Origin: Alitta virens
Taxonomy: Eukaryota; Annelida; Polychaeta; Phyllodocida; Nereididae
Length of the DNA: 64,000 nucleotides
Direction of reading: 5' to 3'
NCBI GenBank assembly: GCA_932294295.1
Contig: OW028579.1
Span: forward strand, 9,174,370-9,238,369
In this document: positions 1 to 11,960 of the stretch, one piece after another
Numbering within the stretch: position 1 is the first letter of the stretch
Layout: every line of letters begins with the position of its first letter
Position numbers and translations under genes: made by a program
The notes under the pieces: model-generated
What the model was told of the DNA's origin: nothing
What the model saw: only the letters and a program-made list of their open reading frames with translations
Databases searched by the model: none

Positions 1-194
1 GACAGCTTAATGTTGTTGACAGCTTAATGTTGTTGACAGCTTAATGTTGACAGCTTAATGTTGACAGCTTAATGTTGCCAGCTTAATGTTGACAGCTTAA
101 TGTTGACAGCTTAATGTTGTCGACAGCTTAATGTTGACAGCTTAATGTTGTCGACAGCTTAATGTTGTTGACAGCTTAATGTTGTTGACAGCTT
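1..194 (+). repeat. Left-edge partial unit of HOR family A
   Basis: The window opens inside a higher-order unit. It shows alternating 14- and 17-mers, one GCCAGC monomer (GCCA at 77) and two TGTCGACAGC 17-mers (a SalI-type GTCGAC variant), ending at the AAAG variant at 195. The same order is found again just before positions 2714 and 5764, which identifies this stretch as the tail of a family A unit. Confidence 0.75.
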
Positions 195-2713
195 AAAGTT
201 GACAGCTTAATGTTGACAGCTTAATGTTGACAGCTTAATGTTGACGATTTAATGTTGACGGCTCAATGTTGATAGCTTAATGTTGTTGACAGCTTAATGT
301 TGTTGACAGCTTAATGTTGACAGCTTAATGTTGTTGACAGCTTAATGTTGATAGCTTAATGTTGATAGCTTAATGTTGACAGCTTAATGTTGACAACTTA
401 ATGTTGACAGTTTAATGTTGACAGCTTAATGTTGACAGCTTAATGTTGACGATTTAATGTTGACGGCTCAATGTTGATAGCTTAATGTTGTTGACAGCTT
501 AATGTTGTTGACAGCTTAATGTTGTTGACAGCTTAATGTTGACAGCTTAATGTTGTTGACAGCTTAATGTTGATAGCTTAATGTTGATAGCTTAATGTTG
601 ACAGCTTAATGTTGACAACTTAATGTTGACAGTTTAATGTTGACAGCTTAATGTTGACAGCTTAATGTTGACGATTTAATGTTGACGGCTCAATGTTGAC
701 AGCTTAATGTTGTTGACAGCTTAATGTTGACAGCTTAATGTTGTTGACAGCTTAATGTTGATAGCTTAATGTCGACAGCTTAATGTTGACAGTTTAATGT
801 TGACAGCTTAATGTTGACAGCTTAATGTTGACAGCTTAATGTTGACAGCTTGATGATGACAGCTTGATGTTGACAGCTTAATGTTGATAGCTTAATGTCG
901 ACAGCTTAATGTCGACAGCTTAATGTCGCCAGCTTAATGTTGCAAGCTTAATGTTGACAGCTTAATGTTGATGGCTTAATGTTGACAGCTTAATGTTGAC
1001 AGCTTAATGTTGACAGCTTAATGCTGACAGCTTAATGTTGACAGCTTAATGTTGACGATTTAATGTTGACGGCTCAATTTTGACAGCTGAATATTGTTGA
1101 CAGCTTAATGTTGTTGACAGCTTAATGTTGACAGCTTAATATTGTTGACAGCTTAATGTTGTTGACAGCTTAATGTTGACGATTTAATGTTGATGGCTCA
1201 ATGTTGACAGCTTAATGTTGTTGACAGTTTAATGTTGTTGACAGCTTAATGTTGACAGCTTAATGTTGACAGCTTAATGTTGACGATTTAATGTTGACGG
1301 CTCAATGTTGATAGATTAATGTTGTTGACAGCTTGATGTTGTTGACAGCTTAATGTTGACAGCTTAATGTTGTTGACAGCTTAATGTTGATAGCTTAATG
1401 TTGATAGCTTAATGTTGACAGCTTAATGTTGACAACTTAATGTTGACAGTTTAATGTTGACAGCTTAATGTTGACAGCTTAATGTTGACGATTTAATGTT
1501 GACGGCTCAATGTTGACAGCTTAATGTTGTTGACAGCTTAATGTTGACAGCTTAATGTTGTTGATAGCTTAATGTTGATAGCTAAATGTCGACAGCTTAA
1601 TGTTGACAGTTTAATGTTGACAGTTTAATGTTGACAGCTTAATGTTGACTGCTTAATGTTGACAGCTTGATGATGACAGCTTGATGTTGACAGCTTAATG
1701 TTGATAGCTTAATGTCGACAGTTTAATGTTGACAGTTTAATGTTGACAGCTTAATGTTGATAGCTTAATGTTGACAGCTTAATGTTGATAGCTTAATGTT
1801 GACAGCTTAATGTTGACATCCTAATGTTGACAGCTTAATGTTGACAGCTTAATGTTGACTACTTAATGTTGTTGCCAGCTTAATGTTGAAAGCTTAATGT
1901 TGACAGCTTAATGTTGACAGCTTAATGTTGACGATTTAATGTTGATGGCTCAATGTTGACAGCTTAATGTTGTTGACAGTTTAATGTTGTTGACAGCTTA
2001 ATGTTGACAGCTTAATGTTGTTGACAGCTTAATGTTGATAGCTTAATGTTGACGGCTTAATGTTGACAGCATAATGTTGACAGCTTAATGTTGACGATTT
2101 AATGTTGACGGCTTAATGTTGACAGCTTAATGTTGTTGACAGCTTAATGTTGTTGACAGCTTAATGTTGTTGGCTTAATGTTGTTGGCTTAATGTTGACA
2201 GCTTAATGTTGACAGCTTAATGTTGACAGCTTAATGTTGACAGCTTAATGTTGACAGCTTAATGTTGACAGCTTAATGTTGACTGCCTAATGTTGTTGCC
2301 AGCTTAATGTTGACAGCTTAATGTTGACAGCTTAATGTTGACAGCTTAATGTTGACGATTTAATGTTGATGGCTCAATGTTGACAGCTTAATGTTGTTGA
2401 CAGTTTAATGTTGTTGACAGCTTAATATTGACAGCTTAATGTTGTTGACAGCTTAATGTTGATAGCTTAATGTTGACGGCTTAATGTTGACAGCTTAATG
2501 TTGACAGCTTAATGTTATTGACAGCTTAATGTTGTTGACAGCTTAATGTTGTTGACAGCTTAATGTTGACAGCTTAATGTTGACAGCTTAATGTTGCCAG
2601 CTTAATGTTGACAGCTTAATGTTGACAGCTTAATGTTGTCGACAGCTTAATGTTGACAGCTTAATGTTGTCGACAGCTTAATGTTGTTGACAGCTTAATG
2701 TTGTTGACAGCTT
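195..2713 (+). repeat. HOR family A, unit 1 (2519 bp)
   Basis: Phased on the rare monomer variant GACAGCTTAAAGTT (AAAG at 195, then 2714). Markers in order are the GACGAT/GACGGCTC dyad at 243, the GATAGC pair, GACAAC, GACAGT, the TGATGATGACAGCTTGATG pair, GTCGCC followed by GCAAGC near 921, and later GACTGCC and GTTATTGAC 17-mers. Relative to unit 2 it carries an extra local duplication of the 205-bp cassette (dyads at 243, 448 and 670). The distance from AAAG to GTCGCC therefore differs by about 208 bp from unit 2. The ends are defined by markers, not by a visible biological boundary. Confidence 0.75.
243..669 (+). repeat. Local tandem duplication of the 205-bp cassette
   Basis: The GACGAT/GACGGCTC dyad begins at 243, 448 and 670, so two cassettes of 205 and 222 bp lie in tandem. 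In the first two copies the dyad is followed by GATAGC, 17-mers, a GATAGC pair, GACAAC and GACAGT; the dyad at 670 is followed by GACAGC instead. The second cassette is longer by exactly one 17-mer. Units 2 and 3 of family A have only one such cassette at the equivalent place, so the doubling is private to unit 1. Confidence 0.75.
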
Positions 2714-5700
2714 AAAGTTGACAGCTTAATGTTGACAGCTTAATGTTGACAGCTTAATGTTGACGATTTAATGTTGACGGCTCAATGTTGATAGCTTAAT
2801 GTTGTTGACAGCTTAATGTTGTTGACAGCTTAATGTTGACAGCTTAATGTTGTTGACAGCTTAATGTTGATAGCTTAATGTTGATAGCTTAATGTTGACA
2901 GCTTAATGTTGACAACTTAATGTTGACAGTTTAATGTTGACAGCTTAATGTTGACAGCTTAATGTTGACGATTTAATGTTGACGGCTCAATGTTGACAGC
3001 TTAATGTTGTTGACAGCTTAATGTTGACAGCTTAATGTTGTTGACAGCTTAATGTTGATAGCTTAATGTCGACAGCTTAATGTTGACAGTTTAATGTTGA
3101 CAGTTTAATGTTGACAGCTTAATGTTGACAGCTTAATGTTGACAGCTTAATGTTGACAGCTTGATGATGACAGCTTGATGTTGACAGCTTAATGTTGATA
3201 GCTTAATGTCGACAGCTTAATGTCGACAGCTTAATGTCGCCAGCTTAATGTTGCAAGCTTAATGTTGACAGCTTAATGTTGATGGCTTAATGTTGACAGC
3301 TTAATGTTGACAGCTTAATGTTGACAGCTTAATGTTGACAGCTTAATGTTGACAGCTTAATGTTGACGATTTAATGTTGACGGCTCAATTTTGACAGCTG
3401 AATATTGTTGACAGCTTAATGTTGTTGACAGCTTAATGTTGACAGCTTAATGTTGTTGACAGCTTAATGTTGTTGACAGCTTAATGTTGACGATTTAATG
3501 TTGATGGCTCAATGTTGACAGCTTAATGTTGTTGACAGTTTAATGTTGTTGACAGCTTAATGTTGACAGCTTAATGTTGACAGCTTAATGTTGACGATTT
3601 AATGTTGACGGCTCAATGTTGATAGATTAATGTTGTTGACAGCTTAATGTTGTTGACAGCTTAATGTTGACAGCTTAATGTTGTTGACAGCTTAATGTTG
3701 ATAGCTTAATGTTGATAGCTTAATGTTGACAGCTTAATGTTGACAACTTAATGTTGACAGTTTAATGTTGACAGCTTAATGTTGACAGCTTAATGTTGAC
3801 GATTTAATGTTGACGGCTCAATGTTGACAGCTTAATGTTGTTGACAGCTTAATGTTGACAGCTTAATGTTGTTGATAGCTTAATGTTGATTGCTAAATGT
3901 CGACAGCTTAATGTTGACAGTTTAATGTTGACAGTTTAATGTTGACAGCTTAATGTTGACTGCTTAATGTTGACAGCTTGATGATGACAGCTTGATGTTG
4001 ACAGCTTAATGTTGATAGCTTAATGTCGACAGTTTAATGTTGACAGTTTAATGTTGACAGCTTAATGTTGACAGCTTAATGTTGACAGCTTAATGTTGAT
4101 AGCTTAATGTTGACAGCTTAATGTTGACAGCCTAATGTTGACAGCTTAATGTTGACAGCTTAATGTTGACTACTTAATGTTGTTGCCAGCTTAATGTTGA
4201 CAGCTTAATGTTGACAGCTTAATGTTGACAGCTTAATGTTGATGATTTAATGTTGATGGCTCAATGTTGACAGCTTAATGTTGTTGACAGTTTAATGTTG
4301 TTGACAGCTTAATGTTGACAGCTTAATGTTGTTGACAGCTTAATGTTGATAGCTTAATGTTGACGGCTTAATGTTGACAGCATAATGTTGACAGCTTAAT
4401 GTTGACGATTTAATGTTGACGGCTTAATGTTGACAGCTTAATGTTGTTGACAGCTTAATGTTGTTGACAGCTTAATGTTGTTGGCTTAATGTTGTTGGCT
4501 TAATGTTGACAGCTTAATGTTGACAGCTTAATGTTGACAGCTTAATGTTGACAGCTTAATGTTGACAGCTTAATGTTGACAGCTTAATGTTGACAGCTTA
4601 ATGTTATTGACAGCTTAATGTTGTTGACAGCTTAATGTTGTTGACAGCCTTATGTTGACAGCTTAATGTTGACAGCTTAATGTTGCCAGCTTAATGTCGA
4701 CAGCTTAATGTTGTTGACAGCTTAATGTTGTTGACAGCTTAAAGTTGACAGCTTAATGTTGCCAGCTTAATGTTGACAGCTTAATGTTGACGATTTAATG
4801 TTGACGGCTCAATGTTGAAAGCTTAATGTTGTTGACAGCTTAATGTTGTTGACAGCTTAATGTTGACAGCTTAATGTTGTTGACAGCTTAATGTTGATAG
4901 CTTAATGTTGATAGCTTAATGTTGACAGCTTAATGTTGACAACTTAATGTTGACAGTTTAATGTAGACAGCTTAATGTTGACAGCTTAATGTTGACGATT
5001 TAATGTTGACGGCTCAATGTTGACAGCTTAATGTTGTTTACAGCTTAATGTTGACAGCTTAATGTTGTTGACAGCTTAATGTTGATAGCTTAATGTCGAC
5101 AGCTTAATGTTGACAGTTTAATGTTGACAGTTTAATGTTGACAGCTTAATGTTGACAGCTTAATGTTGACAGCTTGATGATGACAGCTTGATGTTGACAG
5201 CTTAATGTTGATAGCTTAATGTCAACAGCTTAATGTTGACAGCTTAATGTTGTCGACAGCTTAATGTTGACAGCTTAATGTTGTCGACAGCTTAATGTTG
5301 TTGACAGCTTAATGTTGACAGCTTAATGTTGACTGCCTAATGTTGTTGCCAGCTTAATGTTGACAGCTTAATGTTGACAGCTTAATGTTGACAGCTTAAT
5401 GTTGACGATTTAATGTTGATGGCTCAATGTTGACAGCTTAATGTTGTTGACAGTTTAATGTTGTTGACAGCTTAATATTGACAGCTTAATGTTGTTGACA
5501 GCTTAATGTTGATAGCTTAATGTTGACGGCTTAATGTTGACAGCTTAATGTTGACAGCTTAATGTTATTGACAGCTTAATGTTGTTGACAGCTTAATGTT
5601 GTTGACAGCTTAATGTTGACAGCTTAATGTTGACAGCTTAATGTTGCCAGCTTAATGTTGACAGCTTAATGTTGACAGCTTAATGTTGTCGACAGCTTAA

Positions 5701-5763
5701 TGTTGACAGCTTAATGTTGTCGACAGCTTAATGTTGTTGACAGCTTAATGTTGTTGACAGCTT
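2714..5763 (+). repeat. HOR family A, unit 2 (3050 bp)
   Basis: Independent markers all repeat at 3050 bp: AAAG (2714 and 5764), the GTTATTG 17-mer block (2511 and 5561), GACTGCC (2281 and 5331), GCCA (2596 and 5646) and GTCGCC (3232 and 6282). A second AAAG lies at 4741, a GAAAGC monomer at 4817, and a TAGACAGC variant near 4965. The agreement of five markers shows collinear order rather than chance similarity of short monomers. Internally the unit contains related subunits, each carrying a dyad, the GATAGC pair and GACAAC/GACAGT. Confidence 0.82.
2762..2966 (+). repeat. Core 205-bp cassette (type example)
   Basis: Fourteen monomers in fixed order: GACGATTT, GACGGCTC, GATAGC (17-mer), GACAGC (17), GACAGC (14), GACAGC (17), GACAGC (14), GATAGC, GATAGC, GACAGC, GACAAC, GACAGT, GACAGC, GACAGC. 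Eleven 14-mers plus three 17-mers equals 205 bp, which matches the spacing from the dyad at 2762 to the next at 2967. The same cassette, or forms with one or two substitutions, recurs at 243, 5812, 8440 and in later families. It appears to be the ancestral building block from which the longer units were assembled. Confidence 0.8.
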
Positions 5764-8391
5764 AAAGTTGACAGCTTAATGTTGACAGCTTATTGTTGAC
5801 AGCTTAATGTTGACGATTTAATGTTGACGGCTCAATGTTGATAGCTTAATGTTGTTGACAGCTTAATGTTGTTGACAGCTTAATGTTGACAGCTTAATGT
5901 TGTTGACAGCTTAATGTTGATAGCTTAATGTTGATAGCTTAATGTTGACAGCTTAATGTTGACAACTTAATGTTGACAGTTTAATGTTGACAGCTTAATG
6001 TTGACAGCTTAATGTTGACGATTTAATGTTGACGGCTCAATGTTGACAGCTTAATGTTGTTGACAGCTTAATGTTGACAGCTTAATGTTGTTGACAGCTT
6101 AATGTTGATAGCTTAATGTCGACAGCTTAATGTTGACAGTTTAATGTTGACAGTTTAATGTTGACAGCTTAATGTTGACAGCTTAATGTTGACAGCTTAA
6201 TGTTGACAGCTTGATGATGACAGCTTGATGTTGACAGCTTAATGTTGATAGCTTAATGTCGACAGCTTAATGTCGACAGCTTAATGTCGCCAGCTTAATG
6301 TTGCAAGCTTAATGTTGACAGCTTAATGTTGATGGCTTAATGTTGACAGCTTAATGTTGACAGCTTAATGTTGACAGCTTAATGTTGACAGCTTAATGTT
6401 GACAGCTTAATGTTGACGATTTAATGTTGACGGCTCAATTTTGACAGCTGAATATTGTTGACAGCTTAATGTTGTTGACAGCTTAATGTTGACAGCTTAA
6501 TGTTGTTGACAGCTTAATGTTGTTGACAGCTTAATGTTGACGATTTAATGTTGATGGCTCAATGTTGACAGCTTAATGTTGTTGACAGTTTAATGTTGTT
6601 GACAGCTTAATGTTGACAGCTTAATGTTGACAGCTTAATGTTGACGATTTAATGTTGACGGCTCAATGTTGATAGATTAATGTTGTTGACAGCTTAATGT
6701 TGTTGACAGCTTAATGTTGACAGCTTAATGTTGTTGACAGCTTAATGTTGATAGCTTAATGTTGATAGCTTAATGTTGACAGCTTAATGTTGACAACTTA
6801 ATGTTGACAGTTTAATGTTGACAGCTTAATGTTGACAGCTTAATGTTGACGATTTAATGTTGACGGCTCAATGTTGACAGCTTAATGTTGTTGACAGCTT
6901 AATGTTGACAGCTTAATGTTGTTGATAGCTTAATGTTGATAGCTAAATGTCGACAGCTTAATGTTGACAGTTTAATGTTGACAGTTTAATGTTGACAGCT
7001 TAATGTTGACTGCTTAATGTTGACAGCTTGATGATGACAGCTTGATGTTGACAGCTTAATGTTGATAGCTTAATGTCGACAGTTTAATGTTGACAGTTTA
7101 ATGTTGACAGCTTAATGTTGACAGCTTAATGTTGACAGCTTAATGTTGATAGCTTAATGTTGACAGCTTAATGTTGACAGCCTAATGTTGACAGCTTAAT
7201 GTTGACAGCTTAATGTTGACTACTTAATGTTGTTGCCAGCTTAATGTTGACAGCTTAATGTTGACAGCTTAATGTTGACAGCTTAATGTTGATGATTTAA
7301 TGTTGATGGCTCAATGTTGACAGCTTAATGTTGTTGACAGTTTAATGTTGTTGACAGCTTAATGTTGACAGCTTAATGTTGTTGACAGCTTAATGTTGAT
7401 AGCTTAATGTTGACGGCTTAATGTTGACAGCATAATGTTGACAGCTTAATGTTGACGATTTAATGTTGACGGCTTAATGTTGACAGCTTAATGTTGTTGA
7501 CAGCTTAATGTTGTTGACAGCTTAATGTTGTTGGCTTAATGTTGTTGGCTTAATGTTGACAGCTTAATGTTGACAGCTTAATGTTGACAGCTTAATGTTG
7601 ACAGCTTAATGTTGACAGCTTAATGTTGACAGCTTAATGTTGACAGCTTAATGTTGACAGCTTAATGTTATTGACAGCTTAATGTTGTTGACAGCTTAAT
7701 GTTGTTGACAGCTTAATGTTGACAGCTTAATGTTGACAGCTTAATGTTGCCAGCTTAATGTCGACAGCTTAATGTTGTTGACAGCTTAATGTTGTTGACA
7801 GCTTAAAGTTGACAGCTTAATGTTGACAGCTTAATGTTGACAGCTTAATGTTGACGATTTAATGTTGACGGCTCAATGTTGAAAGCTTAATGTTGTTGAC
7901 AGCTTAATGTTGTTGACAGCTTAATGTTGACAGCTTAATGTTGTTGACAGCTTAATGTTGATAGCTTAATGTTGATAGCTTAATGTTGACAGCTTAATGT
8001 TGACAACTTAATGTTGACAGTTTAATGTAGACAGCTTAATGTTGACAGCTTAATGTTGACGATTTAATGTTGACGGCTCAATGTTGACAGCTTAATGTTG
8101 TTGACAGCTTAATGTTGACAGCTTAATGTTGTTGACAGCTTAATGTTGATAGCTTAATGTCGACAGCTTAATGTTGACAGTTTAATGTTGACAGTTTAAT
8201 GTTGACAGCTTAATGTTGACAGCTTAATGTTGACAGCTTGATGATGACAGCTTGATGTTGACAGCTTAATGTTGATAGCTTAATGTCGACAGCTTAATGT
8301 TGACAGCTTAATGTTGTCGACAGCTTAATGTTGACAGCTTAATGTTGTCGACAGCTTAATGTTGTTGACAGCTTAATGTTGTTGACAGCTT
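5764..8391 (+). repeat. HOR family A, unit 3 (2628 bp)
   Basis: Follows the order of unit 2 with single-monomer indels. GAAAGC at 7881 and TAGACAGC near 8029 are 3064 bp after their unit 2 counterparts, which is 3050 plus one 14-mer. It then joins early to the next unit: the part of unit 2 after about 5310 (GACTGCC, GCCAGC, GTTATTG and so on) is absent, and the text runs straight from TGTCGACAGC 17-mers to AAAG at 8392. This explains the shorter length. Confidence 0.78.
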
Positions 8392-10915
8392 AAAGTTGAC
8401 AGCTTAATGTTGACAGCTTAATGTTGACAGCTTAATGTTGACGATTTAATGTTGACGGCTCAATGTTGATAGCTTAATGTTGTTGACAGCTTAATGTTGT
8501 TGACAGCTTAATGTTGACAGCTTAATGTTGTTGACAGCTTAATGTTGATAGCTTAATGTTGATAGCTTAATGTTGACAGCTTAATGTTGACAACTTAATG
8601 TTGACAGTTTAATGTTGACAGCTTAATGTTGACAGCTTAATGTTGACGATTTAATGTTGACGGCTCAATGTTGACAGCTTAATGTTGTTGACAGCTTAAT
8701 GTTGACAGCTTAATGTTGTTGACAGCTTAATGTTGATAGCTTAATGTCGACAGCTTAATGTTGACAGTTTAATGTTGACAGTTTAATGTTGACAGCTTAA
8801 TGTTGACAGCTTAATGTTGACAGCTTAATGTTGACAGCTTGATGATGACAGCTTGATGTTGACAGCTTAATGTTGATAGCTTAATGTCGACAGCTTAATG
8901 TCGACAGCTTAATGTCGCCAGCTTAATGTTGCAAGCTTAATGTTGACAGCTTAATGTTGATGGCTTAATGTTGACAGCTTAATGTTGACAGCTTAATGTT
9001 GACAGCTTAATGTTGACAGCTTAATGTTGACAGCTTAATGTTGACGATTTAATGTTGACGGCTCAATTTTGACAGCTGAATATTGTTGACAGCTTAATGT
9101 TGTTGACAGCTTAATGTTGACAGCTTAATGTTGTTGACAGCTTAATGTTGTTGACAGCTTAATGTTGACGATTTAATGTTGATGGCTCAATGTTGACAGC
9201 TTAATGTTGTTGACAGTTTAATGTTGTTGACAGCTTAATGTTGACAGCTTAATGTTGACAGCTTAATGTTGACGATTTAATGTTGACGGCTCAATGTTGA
9301 TAGATTAATGTTGTTGACAGCTTAATGTTGTTGACAGCTTAATGTTGACAGCTTAATGTTGTTGACAGCTTAATGTTGATAGCTTAATGTTGATAGCTTA
9401 ATGTTGACAGCTTAATGTTGACAACTTAATGTTGACAGTTTAATGTTGACAGCTTAATGTTGACAGCTTAATGTTGACGATTTAATGTTGACGGCTCAAT
9501 GTTGACAGCTTAATGTTGTTGACAGCTTAATGTTGACAGCTTAATGTTGTTGATAGCTTAATGTTGATAGCTAAATGTCGACAGCTTAATGTTGACAGTT
9601 TAATGTTGACAGTTTAATGTTGACAGCTTAATGTTGACTGCTTAATGTTGACAGCTTGATGATGACAGCTTGATGTTGACAGCTTAATGTTGATAGCTTA
9701 ATGTCGACAGTTTAATGTTGACAGTTTAATGTTGACAGCTTAATGTTGACAGCTTAATGTTGACAGCTTAATGTTGATAGCTTAATGTTGACAGCTTAAT
9801 GTTGACAGCCTAATGTTGACAGCTTAATGTTGACAGCTTAATGTTGACTACTTAATGTTGTTGCCAGCTTAATGTTGACAGCTTAATGTTGACAGCTTAA
9901 TGTTGACAGCTTAATGTTGACGATTTAATGTTGATGGCTCAATGTTGACAGCTTAATGTTGTTGACAGTTTAATGTTGTTGACAGCTTAATGTTGACAGC
10001 TTAATGTTGTTGACAGCTTAATGTTGATAGCTTAATGTTGACGGCTTAATGTTGACAGCATAATGTTGACAGCTTAATGTTGACGATTTAATGTTGACGG
10101 CTTAATGTTGACAGCTTAATGTTGTTGACAGCTTAATGTTGTTGACAGCTTAATGTTGTTGGCTTAATGTTGTTGGCTTAATGTTGACAGCTTAATGTTG
10201 ACAGCTTAATGTTGACAGCTTAATGTTGACAGCTTAATGTTGACAGCTTAATGTTGACAGCTTAATGTTATTGACAGCTTAATGTTGTTGACAGCTTAAT
10301 GTTGTTGACAGCTTAATGTTGACAGCTTAATGTTGACAGCTTAATGTTGCCAGCTTAATGTTGACAGCTTAATGTTGACAGCTTAATGTTGTCGACAGCT
10401 TAATGTTGTTGACAGCTTAATGTTGTTGACAGCTTAAAGTTGACAGCTTAATGTTGACAGCTTAATGTTGACAGCTTAATGTTGACGATTTAATGTTGAC
10501 GGCTCAATGTTGAAAGCTTAATGTTGTTGACAGCTTAATGTTGTTGACAGCTTAATGTTGACAGCTTAATGTTGTTGACAGCTTAATGTTGATAGCTTAA
10601 TGTTGATAGCTTAATGTTGACAGCTTAATGTTGACAACTTAATGTTGACAGTTTAATGTAGACAGCTTAATGTTGACAGCTTAATGTTGACGATTTAATG
10701 TTGACGGCTCAATGTTGACAGCTTAATGTTGTTGACAGCTTAATGTTGACAGCTTAATGTTGTTGACAGCTTAATGTTGATAGCTTAATGTCGACAGCTT
10801 AATGTTGACAGTTTAATGTTGACAGTTTAATGTTGACAGCTTAATGTTGACAGCTTAATGTTGACAGCTTGATGATGACAGCTTGATGTTGACAGCTTAA
10901 TGTTGATAGCTTAAT
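8392..10915 (+). repeat. HOR family A, unit 4 (about 2.5 kb, right end approximate)
   Basis: Collinear with unit 3 at offsets of 2628-2631 bp: GTCGCC 6282 and 8910, GAAAGC 7881 and 10512, TAGACAGC 8029 and 10660, second AAAG 7805 and 10436. Collinearity is lost near 10.9 kb. There unit 3 has TGTCGACAGC 17-mers, whereas this unit has GTCGCC/GCAAGC (near 10930) leading into the GAAGGCTC region that opens family B. Confidence 0.72.
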
Positions 10916-11912
10916 GTCGACAGCTTAATGTCGACAGCTTAATGTCGCCAGCTTAATGTTGCAAGCTTAATGTTGACGGCTTAATGTTGATGGCTTAATG
11001 TTGACAGCTTAATGTTGACAGCTTAATGTTGACAGCTTAATGTTGACAGCTTAATGTTGACAGCTTAATGTTGACAGCTTAATGTTGACGATTTAATGTT
11101 GAAGGCTCAATTTTGACAGCTGAATATTGTTGACAGCTTAATGTTGTTCACAGCTTAACGTTGACAGCTTAATATTGTTGACAGCTTAATGTTGTTGACA
11201 GCTTAATGTTGTTGACAGCTTAATGTTGACAGCTTAATGTTGACAGCTTAATGTTGACAGCTTAATGTTGCCAGCTTAATGTTGACAGCTTAATGTTGAC
11301 AGCTTAATGTTGACAGCTTAATGTTGACGATTTAATGTTGACGGCTCAATGTTGATAGCTTAATGTTGTTGACAGCTTAATGTTGTTGACGGCTCAATGT
11401 TGACAGCTTAATGTTGTTGACAGCTTAATGTTGACAGCTTAATGTTGTTGACAGCTTAATGTTGATAGCTTAATGTCGACAGCTTAATGTTGACAGTTTA
11501 ATGTTGACAGTTTAATGTTGACAGCTTAATGTTGACAGCTTAATGTTGACGGCTTAATGTTGACGGCTTAATGTTGACGGCTTAATGTTGACGGCTTAAT
11601 GTTGACGGCTTAATGTTGACAGCTTAATGTTGTTGACAGCTTAATGTTGTTGACAGCTTAATGTTGACAGCTTAATGTTGTTGACAGCTTAATGTTGATA
11701 GCTTAATGTTGATAGCTTAATGTGGACAGCTTAATGTTGATAGCTTAATGTTGTTGCCAGCTTAATGTTGACAGCTTAATGTTGACAGCTTAATGTTGAC
11801 AGCTTAATGTTGTTGATAGCTTAATGTTGATAACTTAATGTTGTCAGCTTAATGTTGACAGCTTAATGTTGACAGCTTAATGTTGACGATTTAATGTTGA
11901 CGGCTCTATGTT

Positions 11913-11960
11913 GACATCTGAATATTGTTGACAATTTAATGTTGACCGCTTAATGTTGAC
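11913..11960 (+). repeat. Divergent GACATC block (first occurrence)
   Basis: A marker block reads GACATCTGAATATTG, then a TTGACAATTTAATG monomer, then GACCGC. It is the most diverged short block in the array and always follows the GACGAT/GACGGCTC dyad (GGCTCTATG in this copy). Further copies begin at 14173, 17478, 20778, 46314, 52072, 53613, 57044, 58771 and 61753. Some (52072, 53613, 58771) share a private AATATTTTTG form and one (61753) has AATATTGTCG. It is useful for phasing families B and E. Confidence 0.8.
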
